DNA of 64,000 nucleotides from Oidiodendron maius Zn (Eukaryota > Ascomycota > Leotiomycetes > Myxotrichaceae), in assembly GCA_000827325.1 (NCBI GenBank), contig KN832870.1, forward strand, positions 4,216,001 to 4,280,000. Direction: 5' to 3'. Numbering within the stretch: the first letter of the stretch is position 1; the number at the start of each line of letters is the position of its first letter. The position numbers and the translations under genes are program-made. The notes below the pieces were generated by a model. It did no database searches. It was given only the letters and a program-made list of their open reading frames with translations, and had not been told where the DNA came from. This document shows positions 23,341 through 34,501 of the stretch, piece by piece.

Positions 23341-24477
23341 TTATCCAATAGGAAAGCTCGGGGAGACTTTATATCTGTTCAATCCCCATTCCTCATGGCC
23401 TTTCTTTAGGGCCTTTGCAAAAACCTCATCATATCTCTCCCCACTCGGATAGTACGCAATCTTTCCCGTCCTCCACGTAAGCCAATTCTCGGCCAGGGCG
23501 CCCTCTGGCGCCCTCAACACCCCAACTGCAATATCTACAATCTGCTGCCCACCCCCCGGCGCCCTCTCACCACAGCTATAAATCACCGTCGCACCACACG
23601 TCCCGCAAAAGGCTCTCAACACCCCCTTCGTCGACTCATACGTCTTCAAGGTCCCAAGCTTCAGATCGGGGTTGATCTTCGGCTCCGTTAGCGCAAGAGG
23701 CACAAATGTCCACCCAACGACGTGCGTCCCGTCCAGGAGCCGGCAGTCGTCGCATAAGTCCAGACAGGCGACCCACTTGTCCCTGTCGAGGGGGCTGACG
23801 TATTTGGCAACGAAGGCGTCATTAACGACTTCGGAAATGCTCGGCCGCGGGATGGTGAAGCTCACCCCACCACAGTGACATTCGGCGCGCAGGCGCTCGT
23901 TGCCGCTACTGTCAAATTCCGGCTTGGCTGTGTCAATGTCGCTCGACCCCGGGGGGAAAGTCGTGTTGCTGGGGTCGGGGTTCCAGGTGTCGAGGGTGCG
24001 GTCGCCCATGCTGGGAAGCCAGTCGTAGAGCCCGCCACCAGGGGCGGCGCGCGTGAAGCAGTGGGCCCGGATCTGGAACGTGTCTTCGCCGTGTTCAGAG
24101 AAGATGGAGGTGGCCACGCGCCATTCAGGCTTGCCCGTTGAGGGGTCAGGGGTCAGGTCTGCGTCGCCAATGTGGCAGCCACAGGTTGTGCAGAAGAAGC
24201 GCTCGCAGAGTGCCTCCGCGTGCTTATAACCCGTTAGGGAGCTGGTGGGCGAGGAAGGGGAGATGAATTCCGGCTGGACTCCTTTCGGAAGCGGTGCATG
24301 GAAGATGCACAGAGTGCCGTGCGTGTAGCGGCAGACAGGACAATGACACATATGTACGGGGAGGGGAAGAGAAGCGATAGGAATCGTGACGGTGAAGTGA
24401 ACGGCTTTGCAGTAACAATGAGCCGTCAAGGACCTTATGGCTTGAGGGGACTCCGGAAGAAGGTCGCTTGAGGCCAT
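23341..24477 (-). CDS. Tandem GFA (CENP-V/GFA) domain protein
   Basis: Single exon, 378 residues from ATG 24477 (MASSDLLPESPQAI); the open frame extends further but without ATG. It contains two copies of the glutathione-dependent formaldehyde-activating (GFA) zinc fold. Copy 1 has AHCYCKAVHF, HMCHCPVCRYTHG and FFCTTCGCHIGD. Copy 2 has AECHCGGVSF, CLDLCDDCRLLDG and AFCGTCGATVIY. Cys patterns CxC, CxxC and CxxCG, which bind zinc in the family, are complete or nearly so in both. GFA-type proteins are linked to aldehyde or glutathione-adduct handling, but most fungal members have no proven substrate. The GC content looks higher than that of its flanks. Confidence 0.9.
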   Translation of the reverse strand: MASSDLLPESPQAIRSLTAHCYCKAVHFTVTIPIASLPLPVHMCHCPVCRYTHGTLCIFHAPLPKGVQPEFISPSSPTSSLTGYKHAEALCERFFCTTCGCHIGDADLTPDPSTGKPEWRVATSIFSEHGEDTFQIRAHCFTRAAPGGGLYDWLPSMGDRTLDTWNPDPSNTTFPPGSSDIDTAKPEFDSSGNERLRAECHCGGVSFTIPRPSISEVVNDAFVAKYVSPLDRDKWVACLDLCDDCRLLDGTHVVGWTFVPLALTEPKINPDLKLGTLKTYESTKGVLRAFCGTCGATVIYSCGERAPGGGQQIVDIAVGVLRAPEGALAENWLTWRTGKIAYYPSGERYDEVFAKALKKGHEEWGLNRYKVSPSFPIG

Positions 24478-24599
24478 CTTGAATCCGGCCGAGAGGAAGA
24501 ATTGATTGGGACGAAAGGAGACAATCAAAATACTAGCCTACGAGGCAGTAAATAACATTGAGCAAGATATTGACGATGTAGGTTGAAGGAGGTGAGTGT

Positions 24600-25219
24600 T
24601 TATCCCGCGTTCAAGAAGACTGCGAGGCAACCCCTGCACCACGGGTGAAGCATGCTGTCGGCCGTCAGAAACAGCTCACGTCGCTGCCTAATCAGAACAG
24701 TGGGATGATCGAACTGAACACATGTAACTCGATTGATTTGACAGCAACTAGGAAGCCTAGATAGACTGGAGTATGGCCCCTTAATATAGATCTTTAGGTC
24801 TTCTTTCGACGCCGCGCCCTTAGGATCCCTGTGCGCTATATCCAATAGCCATTCCACCATAGCGTGGGGGACACGGCACCTCCATGCATTTTCTTTTACC
24901 CTAGTACCATGATAATTAGACCCAGCTTTCATCTTAATATTCAACTGCGACCTTGTGCACCTCAGATCTCCTGGTTTAACCTTTAAACCCCCTCCTTCCT
25001 CCATTAGCGACGATGTGCAACCAGATTTAACCCCGAATCCCATAAGCGGACATCGAGACAGAGAGAGACCAGGAGCCATCGCCTCGCTTGAAGATTGACT
25101 GCCTCACTTAATGACGGCCCTCCTATCCAGTAGCTCTCTGGTGATGGCAATATCAAAGCCCCCGTCGAACCCCGCTCCTTTCTGTCCCAGATTGCCGAGA
25201 TTGCATCGAATTTTTGCAA
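24600..25219 (-). other. Possible unrecognised gene (two overlapping minus frames)
   Basis: A 159-codon frame (24600-25079) and a 71-codon frame (25004-25219) on the minus strand read as ordinary protein (for example MVEWLLDIAHRDPKGAA) but I recognise no domain. No clear splice pair links them. It may be the remnant of a gene. Confidence 0.25.
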
Positions 25220-25683
25220 CCCATATACCGCGCTACAGCAGCAACAATAATGGTGTGAACTGACTTCGTCACTACAGCTTTTCCTCTACCATCGTTGGCC
25301 ACTCAGGCAGCCGTTTTCCGGTCAAGAATTGGGAATTAGGAATAATATCATTCTACACCGCTAGTCTACATTGGTGGTAACGTAGGGTATTCGTGAACGA
25401 ACTAGAACATATATGAATCATATTCTGCGAGGCCTCGTTTCCTGCCCATTTAAAAGCAAAGCCTTCTCGTTCGAGGATGATGCTGGCCAATCGGTGCCGC
25501 CGCTATCAGGCAGTCGGCGTGTCCTGCGGCTGAGATTCCTCTAACTCGTTCCTCAGGCACCGAAGTTTGCGCGACACCATGGTACCGTGGTGGTCATAAA
25601 TGCAAGTACGCCCGGTATGTACTGCCCTATCCGCATTTCGGTTCCCATGTTACTACCAAATAGATGATATCTATCCTGAAACG

Positions 25684-27510
25684 ATGGAATTAGCAACTCC
25701 CAGACTAATAAACACCCGTCGAAAGTCCTGCACAGAATATCGTCGCAGGAAACAGAAGGTAGATATCTACTTACCGGTAGTAGAAGCAAGACGTGAGAGT
25801 ATACTAATCAAAGTCTCTAGTGTATTCCAGGCAATAATCCAGATGGCCCTTGCAGGAATTGCGCAAGGCGCTATCCACCTGTGGCTTGCATCAAAGGGTC
25901 AGGGTACTTGAAATGCGAAGACTCCGATATCAAATCTAGTGATACTCACATGTTCGACCTCTTCATTAAATCGGAGGCTTTGCTAGCGGCTAAAATCTGA
26001 TCACAGGTCTTACAATATTCGCCATCAAGTCCAAGTAGTTATCATTCATACCCATGAACAGTCGATATATCACCGTCCGTCAGAAAGTCCTATACAATTC
26101 AGGGGACCATTGGCGGACATTAATACGGCAAACATTGTCCCAATCGATCCGAACCCACAAAATGCTGAACTATTCTATATCTGTGAGTTGTCTAGTATAC
26201 ATTTGAGATGAGGGGTTATGCTAAAAACAACCTAAAGATCTCCAGTTACTATGCCCACGGTTGGCATCCCTTGATGGGCAAGATATACCATCAATATACC
26301 ATAATTCAATCCTTCCCTTACTAATGCAGTCTCCTCTTTTACCAAAAATTGGGATTCTCGAAGCCGCCGGGTTTCAAGAGGTACTTCATGGAGCGGATAT
26401 CACAGACACGCGAATGGTGATTGCTCTCCAAGGAGAAATACTACTACACATCAATTCTTTCCTTGAAAATTTTAGTAAGATGTACCAGGAAGCAATTCAA
26501 TCTGTTATACATCTTGTTATCCTAGAGGTAAAATGAAAGTAGCTATCTGTAGGAGGTAATATTGGCTAATAACTCTGGTAGTATTATCGGGGCGATTACA
26601 ACAACATTATAGCTCATGTCAACGGCCTCAAAGACATGGTTCGACTCAGGGGTGGTATCCAAGCACTTCATAATCCCCTCGTCACCCAACTTATAATTCT
26701 GTGAGGATTTCTGTTCTGATTCCTTCTCTTGGCTAACTTTCTAGGCTTGATTTCGAGATTGCGTGCTGTTATGAACAAAACTTACGTATCGTAAGACCCC
26801 AAGAGTCATGCAGTATCTCAACATCCCAGTCCCCGGAGTCATTCGAGAGTCCTTTGTGCGACTCAGGGGCCATATTTTCTACCGTTCTTGAAAATTTTAA
26901 CGTATCGTCCCCATTAGCAGTAATCCTTGATGACTTACGTCTTCTCACTTCTTCAATCACAAATTCCTTTAGTAGTAACCCGGACCCCGAAGCTCCAATA
27001 TACCGGAACCAGTCGATAATCATCTCTAACGATGCTCTTCATATCCACAAATCCGCACTCTCCCTCCCACCTATTCCTGTATCTCCACTCTCTCCGCCAT
27101 CACACCTTATCTCTGAAATTCTCCGTATCACAACTATCATCTATACAACAGCACTCGCGTCTAGCTTACCAATCTCGTCTGTTTATACTCCCGATCTAAG
27201 ACTGCAAGTTTCTAGCATAATTTCTAAAGTCAAGCTAAGCGACTGGAAACAAATACCTGGCATCTTTCTATGGGTATTGTTGGTGGCTAGTCCAGGAAGT
27301 GGAAGAAATGTGTTCGGGAGGCTGATAAGGACGAATGAGACATTGACGGCTATGTATATTGGGTTGAAGCACTTTGGGCTCGTGGTTAGTTGCTTGAGGA
27401 ACTTTTGGGTGGTACAGAGGTGGATCCTGAGTAATGTAGGGAGGGGTATGGGTGAGGTGCAGTCATATCAGGTGAAACAAGGTTCTCCTTTCAACACTGC
27501 CTTTCCTTAA
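25684..27510 (+). pseudogene. Zn(II)2Cys6 transcription factor, probably decayed
   Basis: The zinc cluster reads SCTEYRRRKQK then, after a likely intron, CIPGNNPDGPCRNCARRYPPVAC. The second Cys is replaced by Tyr (TGT/TGC to TAT, a G-to-A change), which should break zinc binding. Downstream blocks follow a fungal regulator: LPLLMQSPLLPKIGILEAAGFQEV, MVIALQGEILLHINSFLE, then (after an intron near 26528-26581) YYRGDYNNIIAHVNGLKDMVRLRGG, and (after a 49-bp intron ending near 26744) LDFEIACCYEQNLRIV running into a long open frame to 27510. Splice sites in the 3' half still look good, but I could not keep one frame through the 5' half. It is either an early-stage pseudogene or a gene with an unusual zinc cluster. 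Confidence 0.6.
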
Positions 27511-27649
27511 TCTGCTAAGTCTGGAATTCGTACGTCTATTTAATACCCGGTAGTTAGGGGCGTTGGCGTTCAGAATCAATGTTTAGCGCGTTGCAAGCTT
27601 CTAAGTACTCCATTGGTTGATAGTTGGCATTATCAAGCAACCTTTCTGA

Positions 27650-28900
27650 TTGTTCGATGCTCTTCTTTTACTTCTTCTAGTGTTGGTGTAAGTCTAAATG
27701 TGGCCCTGTTAGCAACCATAGCTTCGACTTCCTCAGGCCATTTATTGTATGTATCGTCGAGTTAAGTAGCATCATTTTAGGATTTACTGGCTTCTCGGCC
27801 GCTCCCTGGAGTCAAGTCCTATCCGAGTAGTGCTTTAGTACCACAGTGGTTGCCGCATATATACCATACGAAGTTCCTAGGTCATAGGGATTCCCGTTGT
27901 TCTTTGTTCGCATCAACTGATCCCGTAAAGATAACTGGTGCTCATCATTATCTGCAGGCTCTGGTTGTGCGCTCTGATGAAGGCTCCATCAGAGTTTGAG
28001 TCGGAACTGGAGCTTGTATCATTAAGCGTCCGTTGTCAGCAGCATATCCTGGTTGCTGTTCTACAAAAAGAAGGATCTCTTATTGCTGATTTGCTGCTGC
28101 CGCAATAGGGGACGCTTGTTTGGGATCCACCAGACTATCGAGCTTTGATGCCGATCCGCCGCCGCAGTATCTTCTGATTGCCGTTCAGCAATAGTAGGAA
28201 AATCTGCTTACTGATTTGCGGCATTACAAGATTGTGCTTATTGGTTCACAAGAGCAGGCGGCAGTGTTTGCCTGTAGCGCTTCTTTCGTTTCTTCGTGCT
28301 GGATCTTTTTAGATGCTTCCCATGATGCCCGTTTTCGTTGTTTAGATCTCTAGCTTGTTTCTCTTATAATAGCATATCATAGCCGTTATTTAATCTGTTG
28401 GTCAGTCATCCGTTAATTCCTAAGAACGTTCATTTTCCTCGCATAGGCGAGTAGACAAAGAGCATAGTGATCAATATCGTCGAAGCCATTCTTATTCATT
28501 CTCTAACTAGCGTACTTCCTTTTGCCATAGGCTTCTCCTATAGTGATGCATTTTAACTGCAGCAAGCACCGGCCTTTGTTTGCCAAGAAATTCCAGTATT
28601 CGTGGCCTATTACCTTGTGCTAGAGGGCATCGAATATAGGTTTGAACTGCTTAGACTCAAGCCATTGCTTAGTGGCTTACTTAATTTCTAGACCAAGTTA
28701 CTTTAACAATCGATCTAAACTATGGTATGTGTCGGATGGAACACACTATATAGCCATTGGTGTTGTTTAGTTTCGTAGCTCGAGAGTAGAGATTCGGGTA
28801 TCTGTTTGCGGTCGTTATTTGATCGGTCTGTACTTAATTCTGCCGTCCGTAATTATGGTGATTAGTTAGTTGTAAGCTGGTAAAGGCCTCGTCAAAGATG
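27650..28900 (-). pseudogene. Decayed coding region of unknown family
   Basis: Read on the minus strand, one frame stays protein-like over about 1 kb but is broken by several stops. Recognisable coherent stretches include HEYWNFLANKGRCLLQLKC, GEAYGKRKYAS, NKNGFDDIDHYALCLLAYAR and a Lys/Arg/Ala-rich tail. I do not recognise the family. The Lys-rich end suggests a nucleic-acid-associated or coiled-coil region, but this is a guess. The neighbouring tRNA gene is a common insertion spot for mobile DNA. Confidence 0.4.
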
Positions 28901-29709
28901 CAAAGGACTTACTCTAAATGCATGCTTATCAACGGTAATGGTTGGGCAGTAAGACGAGGAAGACCAAATATTAGATGAAGACCGAGTCGCAAATTTGGAA
29001 TGATTAAGTCGTAGATCGGGACGATTATGGTGAAGGGCAAGGTCGAACGTAGGGTAGAAGAACAAGAGTGAGGTGTTCTGAGTCACAGCCTCGCAGGTTA
29101 TATAGGCAAGGCAGCTCCCTACGTTACATCAACCACAATGATATTTCGGCATACAAAAGCTTGTCGAATAACCTTTTAAAATATCTCCCCTCTTCCAACA
29201 TATGTGTTGTATGTATGTGAACCGCCACTCTCTACTCGCGTCAGCTGGGCAATCACACCACCTTCATCCCCCCGAGACATCACGCACGCAGCCTGCAAGA
29301 AAGCTTGCATCTATTTCTCGCAAGAGGTAAACAAGTTTTTCAACCCCGATGTAAACATGGTTGAGGATCGTGGAGAGTTCCTCACGGATAAAGTGCTCTC
29401 TTGATTTTATTATCGTCGGCAAATGTAAGTTTTATAGTAATTATATGAGCCAAGGCGAGGTTTCTGCCAGCGCCGTGACACGCACCGTAATTCGTTTATT
29501 TCATCCACTGCCAAGGATTAGCTGGTAGCGCCTATATCTATTACCCTTGCTTGCACACAATTGTATTTACTCTCCTTAGTCTAGTGTCCTCTAATATAAG
29601 TGTATTCGACCTATGTTGTGTACTTGTGGCAAACCCCTCACTCATAGGCGGGTGATAGCTAGGTTATGAATTAGCTTATAATATTAAATAAACGTTTGGT
29701 CGCCAAATA

Positions 29710-29783
29710 GCCCGGTTGGCACAATTGGTTAGCGCGTCGACCTTTTAAGTCGAAGGTTATGAGTTCGAGCCTCATACTGGGCG
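29710..29783 (+). tRNA. tRNA-Lys (anticodon UUU)
   Basis: Cloverleaf by eye: acceptor arm gcccggt pairs with actgggc (one G-U), followed by discriminator g; D arm with ttggtta loop; anticodon stem tcgac/gtcga enclosing ctTTTaa, so anticodon TTT reads Lys; T arm ttatgagttcgagcctcat with the ttcga loop. No intron. A pyrimidine-rich stretch with ttttcttttg follows as RNA polymerase III terminator. Confidence 0.92.
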
Positions 29784-30079
29784 GCTTTACCTTTTCTTTT
29801 GCTAGGTAATATACATTGCTCCATTCTTTTTGGTCCCTTTTCTTCTTTATTTTACATTATTCTCGTGTTAAAATGACGAGATTTTTTGGCGGTATTCCAA
29901 TTCCTTCATTCTCTAACCGAGTTTATGTAACAAACATACCATGATAAGCGAGCCAATCACCTCAAATATATCGGCTTTAAGTGGGAACAGGGATCTCGTC
30001 CATAGAATGAATGACTCGAAGGTATATGCGACGATCAGTCGTTATACTTGGTACTAATTTTACATACTCCACTTTCTGT

Positions 30080-32565
30080 GGCTAAGACGGCCTAACTCGG
30101 AAACATAAACAAAGCAAATTCCCTGAGAAATGATACAGTAAGATGCGAAGCCGTGTGATTCTTTCGACATGATCAGAGTCACTAGCACCAGCGACCTAAT
30201 CACTATTATGCTAGGTCGCTTGCAGATGACTATAGATAAGTGTATTAATGCCTACACTTTGCTTTCCGATAAGGTCTTCTAGTAGAAGGCTCGCTGAGTC
30301 AAGATTAGCGGCAAGCTCTAAGGCCGGTTTGACTCAACTAAACTTGAGCAAATAATCAAGCGAATTATACTTAACTATAGCTTAAACTAAGACACGCTAC
30401 TCAGGCATTCTCCTGATATGCCTTGCAAAGTGTACGTCTATAGCACCTTGCTAATGATATATGCTAATACTCTTAGCTTCGTCTATACGACGAGCAAATA
30501 GACTAGGGATATTGTACACTTGACGAGCTACTAATCTCCCCGAGTCGGCACTCACCTCTTCGACTTAACGAAGATATAGTAGGCCTACCGTGCAACATCT
30601 GCCGCCACTACCTTCTTCGATCCTATCGTCGTCAGGCCGTTTGATGAGGAGTTTGTAGACGGTGCACTACGGGCCAATAGCCCTATTAATATATTATAGA
30701 ATCAGGCTTAGGACGTATAGAGCGACTAACTATATGGTAGGCTTAGATACCTAGAGTCTATTAGGACAGGAGTGCCTGCCCTAACAATAGTTCATGACAA
30801 TATCCTCGGAATCTAGTCTACCTTAAGAGAGTTGGTAATAGAGATAGAAAGATAGCTGAATAGTTCTACTGTAATAAATCGAGCCTTAATAATGAAGGAT
30901 ATTATACCTGCTTTAATATCGACCGCAGGCTAGAGGACATTAGGCTTGAAGAATTGATAAAGAAGAGGGATATTATAGCGGCAATAGCCCGCTATATTAT
31001 ATTACAGGTAGTATTTAAGCAGATAAAAGCGTATACAACTAACCTTACAGGACAACAATATTAGGGGAGTAGTTCACTAGCTTAATCTACTATTTCTGCT
31101 GATCTAGTTGTTAGATTATAGGCTATAGGAAACGGTCTTTACTCTATAAGGTATACCCACTTCAAACAACTATATCGATAGACTGTCTAACGCTAGCAAC
31201 CTTGACAGTCTCCTTCCACCCTTGGCACTTATAAACACAGTAACGGATATTTGTCCTTTATAGACTAGGAGATATAGGAAAGACGCAAGTGGCTGCCGAC
31301 TTTACATAGCGCTATTAAGCCACATTTAGCTCAGTCTTCTAGCTAGACGGTAGGTCCGAGTTCTATCTGAGACAGAGTATCGCGGGCTATATAGTTAGAA
31401 TCCCCGAAGGTCAGATTCTAGAGAGGAGTAGGAACTTAATGTTGACGAGCGAAGACGATCTCTATATCGTAGTAGCGGACGTACTAGAGTAGTTAGTATA
31501 GCGAGATAATGTCTACTAGCTGCTTATTTTTGATAACGTTGATCTAGACTATGAGCAAGCGGGTTCATATGATATTCAGCGATATCTGCCTGGGGACTAT
31601 GGGTCGGTACTGATCACTACACGGCTGTCGCGACTGGTATAGCTTGGGGATTCAAAGCGGTTGAAATAGGTTGATGAGGAACTACCAGTCGTCGGCAATT
31701 GCTAAATATCGAGACATGGCTGAAGATGAAGCAAACGCCTACCTCACGAGACTGGTCTACAACGACGACGAGATACTTCGATGAGCACTGTGAAGTGCTT
31801 TCCTGTGCTTGGGCGGGTCACGTCCGCCAACACTTTGCTGAGAGAACTAAATGGCCCAGGATCCGTGTCATCTCACGGGCGCGTGTTGTTAATTCCTTGT
31901 GGCAGGTCCTGTAACTGGATTGATGTCATGCATAAGACGGGTAGAGAGTTGCTCCGACTCCTGGGCGGCCTCCACTTACGCTAGTACAAGCTACCTCATA
32001 CAAGGCAGCTCCAACAAGATAAATTTCTTATGGCTAGCTATAAGGATCGTTGGATCCTCAATCCCAGAAACCACGGATAAAGTATATTGGGTATTGCAAC
32101 GGCGACTTCTTGCTCATGTAGAGAGATACTCTTTGTGGATATATGAGATTATAGCACTGATGAGATCTTTAACAATATTAATGACTCTAGATAGATTGCA
32201 TGCAATAGGCACGCTCTACAGGCACTAGGGCAGGCTGGCCGAGGGCGAGAAGATTTACTAGCTCATCAACGCTCTACACGCTCAACAACTTGGGACTCTT
32301 CTAAGCCGACTAGGGCAGGCTAGCCGAGACCGAGAAGATGTACGAGCGGGGGCTTCGAGGGAGAGAGAAGGCGCTCGGGACGGATCACACGTCGACGCTT
32401 AGCACAGCTCACAACTTGAGTCTCCTCTATGCCCACTGCGGCAGGCTGGCTGAAGCAGTTCTCCCTGATGAGTTTGTGGACCTCGAGAAGGAGAAGCGGG
32501 TAAAGCTTGTGCCTACGGGTTCCGGGTGGGAAGGAGTACGGTTGATAGCTGAGGAGGAGGTCTAG
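30080..32565 (+). pseudogene. Patatin-NB-ARC-TPR (NLR-like) gene, heavily decayed
   Basis: A host nonself-recognition type gene in ruins. N-terminal patatin phospholipase-like domain: KPCDSFDM followed by the nucleophile region (now TSTSD where GTSTGG is expected), LITIMLGRLQMTIDKCINAY, PDMPCKVYVY, YRATSAATTFFDPIVV and FDEEFVDGALRANSPI (the Asp-Gly block). Middle NB-ARC ATPase: P-loop GDIGKTQVAADF near 31271, LRQSIAGYIVRIPEGQI, LLIFDNVDLDYEQ (Walker B) and GSVLITTRLSRL. C-terminal tetratricopeptide repeats: KMYERGLRGREKALGTDHTS then LAEA (32333-32460). The frame carries very many stops, most at expected Trp or Gln codons, and overall A/T gain, the classic RIP outcome. Such patatin-NLRs trigger allorecognition and cell death in fungi; this copy cannot. 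Confidence 0.85.
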
Positions 32566-32711
32566 GCAGAACCGAAAGGAGCGAAATGAGGTAAAATAAC
32601 TTTCTGTGATTTAAGAGGATCGACCTTTGCATGTAATTTAGAAATTAGACAGTCTCAATGAAGACTAAAAAGACCCGGTTATAGCAGGTCTTTAGCAAAT
32701 CCAAATTTGCC

Positions 32712-34043
32712 TCAGATATCTAGAAACTGCCTCTCGAATTCCTCGTCTGAGAGTGGAATAAAATTGCGCCCTATACTGATTCCATTGTCCTCTTCCTTTA
32801 TATCACCTTCTTCACTTTCTTTATCCGCTTCTGGGCTCTCCAATAGCCAGCGGAGACCCTCGATCATATCCTTTTCCGCCTTGACTGCCCTCTCTAGCTC
32901 CGGAGCCTTGAGCCAGAACGTGTGCGGAAACCCCTCGACAATATCTAGTTTCACTTCAACCCCCGCTTGCCTTAGAGCCTCGGCATACAGAATGCCATCT
33001 GAGTATAGGATATCATTCGTTGACACCTGTATCCAGTGCCGGGACATCTTGCTAAAATTATCATCCTCTAGAGGGAGTCTATACGTCGTCCTGGTCGAAG
33101 TGACCATCGGCGGTGCAGATAAGAGAGATGTATGAAATTCAGGGTGCGTAGAGGTATGAAACGGCCTAAATTGAGGAGGGATATTCGATCCATCGCTAGA
33201 GGCATCACAAGTCACCGGTCCTCTTAGAAGGACTCCATGGATAGGATTCTTCGCTTTCCTCGGTGGTGCATGCGGGTCTGTTATAGATCCAGATGCTCGA
33301 CGCGTGAAAGGCACTTGTCCCCATCGTGACCTCCCATAGCTCCCCGCCACCATAGCTGCCAGCTGGCCACCACTAGAGCTGCCTGCTAGTACAACTCGTC
33401 TACCGTTGCGTAGCCTAAGGATACCAATGCATGCTTCGAGGGCATCTTGGCATGCTTGGTTGGCGGTGTGGTCTGGCATGAGCCGATAATCACACGAGTA
33501 GACAGTGCAACCTAGCTCCTTGCAAATTCTCCTGCACGTCAAGTCTTCGCTATCCAGATCTCCAACCGCGAGGCCACCTCCATGGTAGTAGATCACTATA
33601 TCCGGACTTTCTGGCAGAGCCTTTCCGGGAGCAGAATACGCATCTGGCGGACCTGATGGCCAAGACTTGGGATTGTAAGACCTGATAGGAATTCTCCGTG
33701 CGCGATAATATGGTTCACGTTCGCCAGGATGGTACATATCAATTCCTACTTCGATAGAAGTATCGGCGATATGGATTCCGTGTTTCAGATGCTCGTCTCG
33801 GCCAGAGAGTAGATAGGCATTTCGGTTTCTGCATTCTTGGCTGTAGGTTTCTTGGCGAGCTTTGGCATCAGTAATTGCAGGTTTGGAGAGTAAACCAGCG
33901 ACCTTCTCATGCGCCAGCCACGTTGGATCAAGGGGGGGTGGTGACTGAAGGATGAGATTCGGGTCCGGGTTGAAGTCTGTCACCAGGGAACTCTCAGAGT
34001 CTTGCGAACGATCTTCGTCGATACTCAGTACCCTGGTTACCAT
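32712..34043 (-). CDS. HSL-type alpha/beta hydrolase (esterase/lipase)
   Basis: Single-exon 443-residue hydrolase of the hormone-sensitive-lipase (alpha/beta hydrolase fold-3) family. Marks: oxyanion motif IVIYYHGGGLAVGD (about residues 148-161), VYSCDYRLMPDH, the nucleophile elbow LAGSSSGGQLAA, acid Asp in STNDILYSDG, and His in GFPHTFWLKAPE. The C-terminal tail (about 35 residues) is acidic and ends in LSDEEFERQFLDI. No signal peptide, so an intracellular ester hydrolase is likely. It is intact although it sits between the NLR relic and debris, and so probably is under selection or recently arrived. Confidence 0.9.
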   Translation of the reverse strand: MVTRVLSIDEDRSQDSESSLVTDFNPDPNLILQSPPPLDPTWLAHEKVAGLLSKPAITDAKARQETYSQECRNRNAYLLSGRDEHLKHGIHIADTSIEVGIDMYHPGEREPYYRARRIPIRSYNPKSWPSGPPDAYSAPGKALPESPDIVIYYHGGGLAVGDLDSEDLTCRRICKELGCTVYSCDYRLMPDHTANQACQDALEACIGILRLRNGRRVVLAGSSSGGQLAAMVAGSYGRSRWGQVPFTRRASGSITDPHAPPRKAKNPIHGVLLRGPVTCDASSDGSNIPPQFRPFHTSTHPEFHTSLLSAPPMVTSTRTTYRLPLEDDNFSKMSRHWIQVSTNDILYSDGILYAEALRQAGVEVKLDIVEGFPHTFWLKAPELERAVKAEKDMIEGLRWLLESPEADKESEEGDIKEEDNGISIGRNFIPLSDEEFERQFLDI

Positions 34044-34339
34044 CCTGATGGAATCTATTGTCGCGTGTAATATGATATCGTGTGTTCAGTAGCTTATACT
34101 CTAAACATTAGGCGGCCATGCTGTGAAAACGCCATTGTTGTTGGGGTTCATCACTTACTTGGCCAGAGGGCAAGGATGCAGTCTAAATGTCCCGGGAAAA
34201 TGTGGCTTATCAGAGACAAGATGTTCTGAAGCCCCTCCAAGCCTAGTGAGATTATCCAGAGTTTGACACGATGTTCGCGGTCACACTTCGTCGGGAGCTG
34301 TAGGCACGTCAATTCTCGCTTGGGGAATGGGATGTTGGT

Positions 34340-34501
34340 GGGGCCGCTGAACGTGGTCGTAGCAGGTGCGTACGTGAAGCTTCCAGAGTACTTCCGAACG
34401 CACATCCACGATGATCTCAAGAAATCACCCTTCGCATATGCGCTTGGCCTGGAGGGGATGACTTATTATAAAGCGATCGACCAGATGCTATTAGCAGTTT
34501 G
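34340..34501 (+). pseudogene. O-methyltransferase fragment
   Basis: A short frame reads VKLPEYFRTHIHDDLKKSPF then AYALGLEGMTYYKAIDQ, like the linker between the winged-helix and catalytic parts of fungal class I O-methyltransferases. No SAM-binding motif follows, so only a scrap remains. Alternative: chance resemblance. Confidence 0.4.

Noticed and set aside
9736-24477. A classical biosynthetic gene cluster
   Set aside because: No core synthase of a known class is visible, so only the weaker claim of a tailoring-type run is made.
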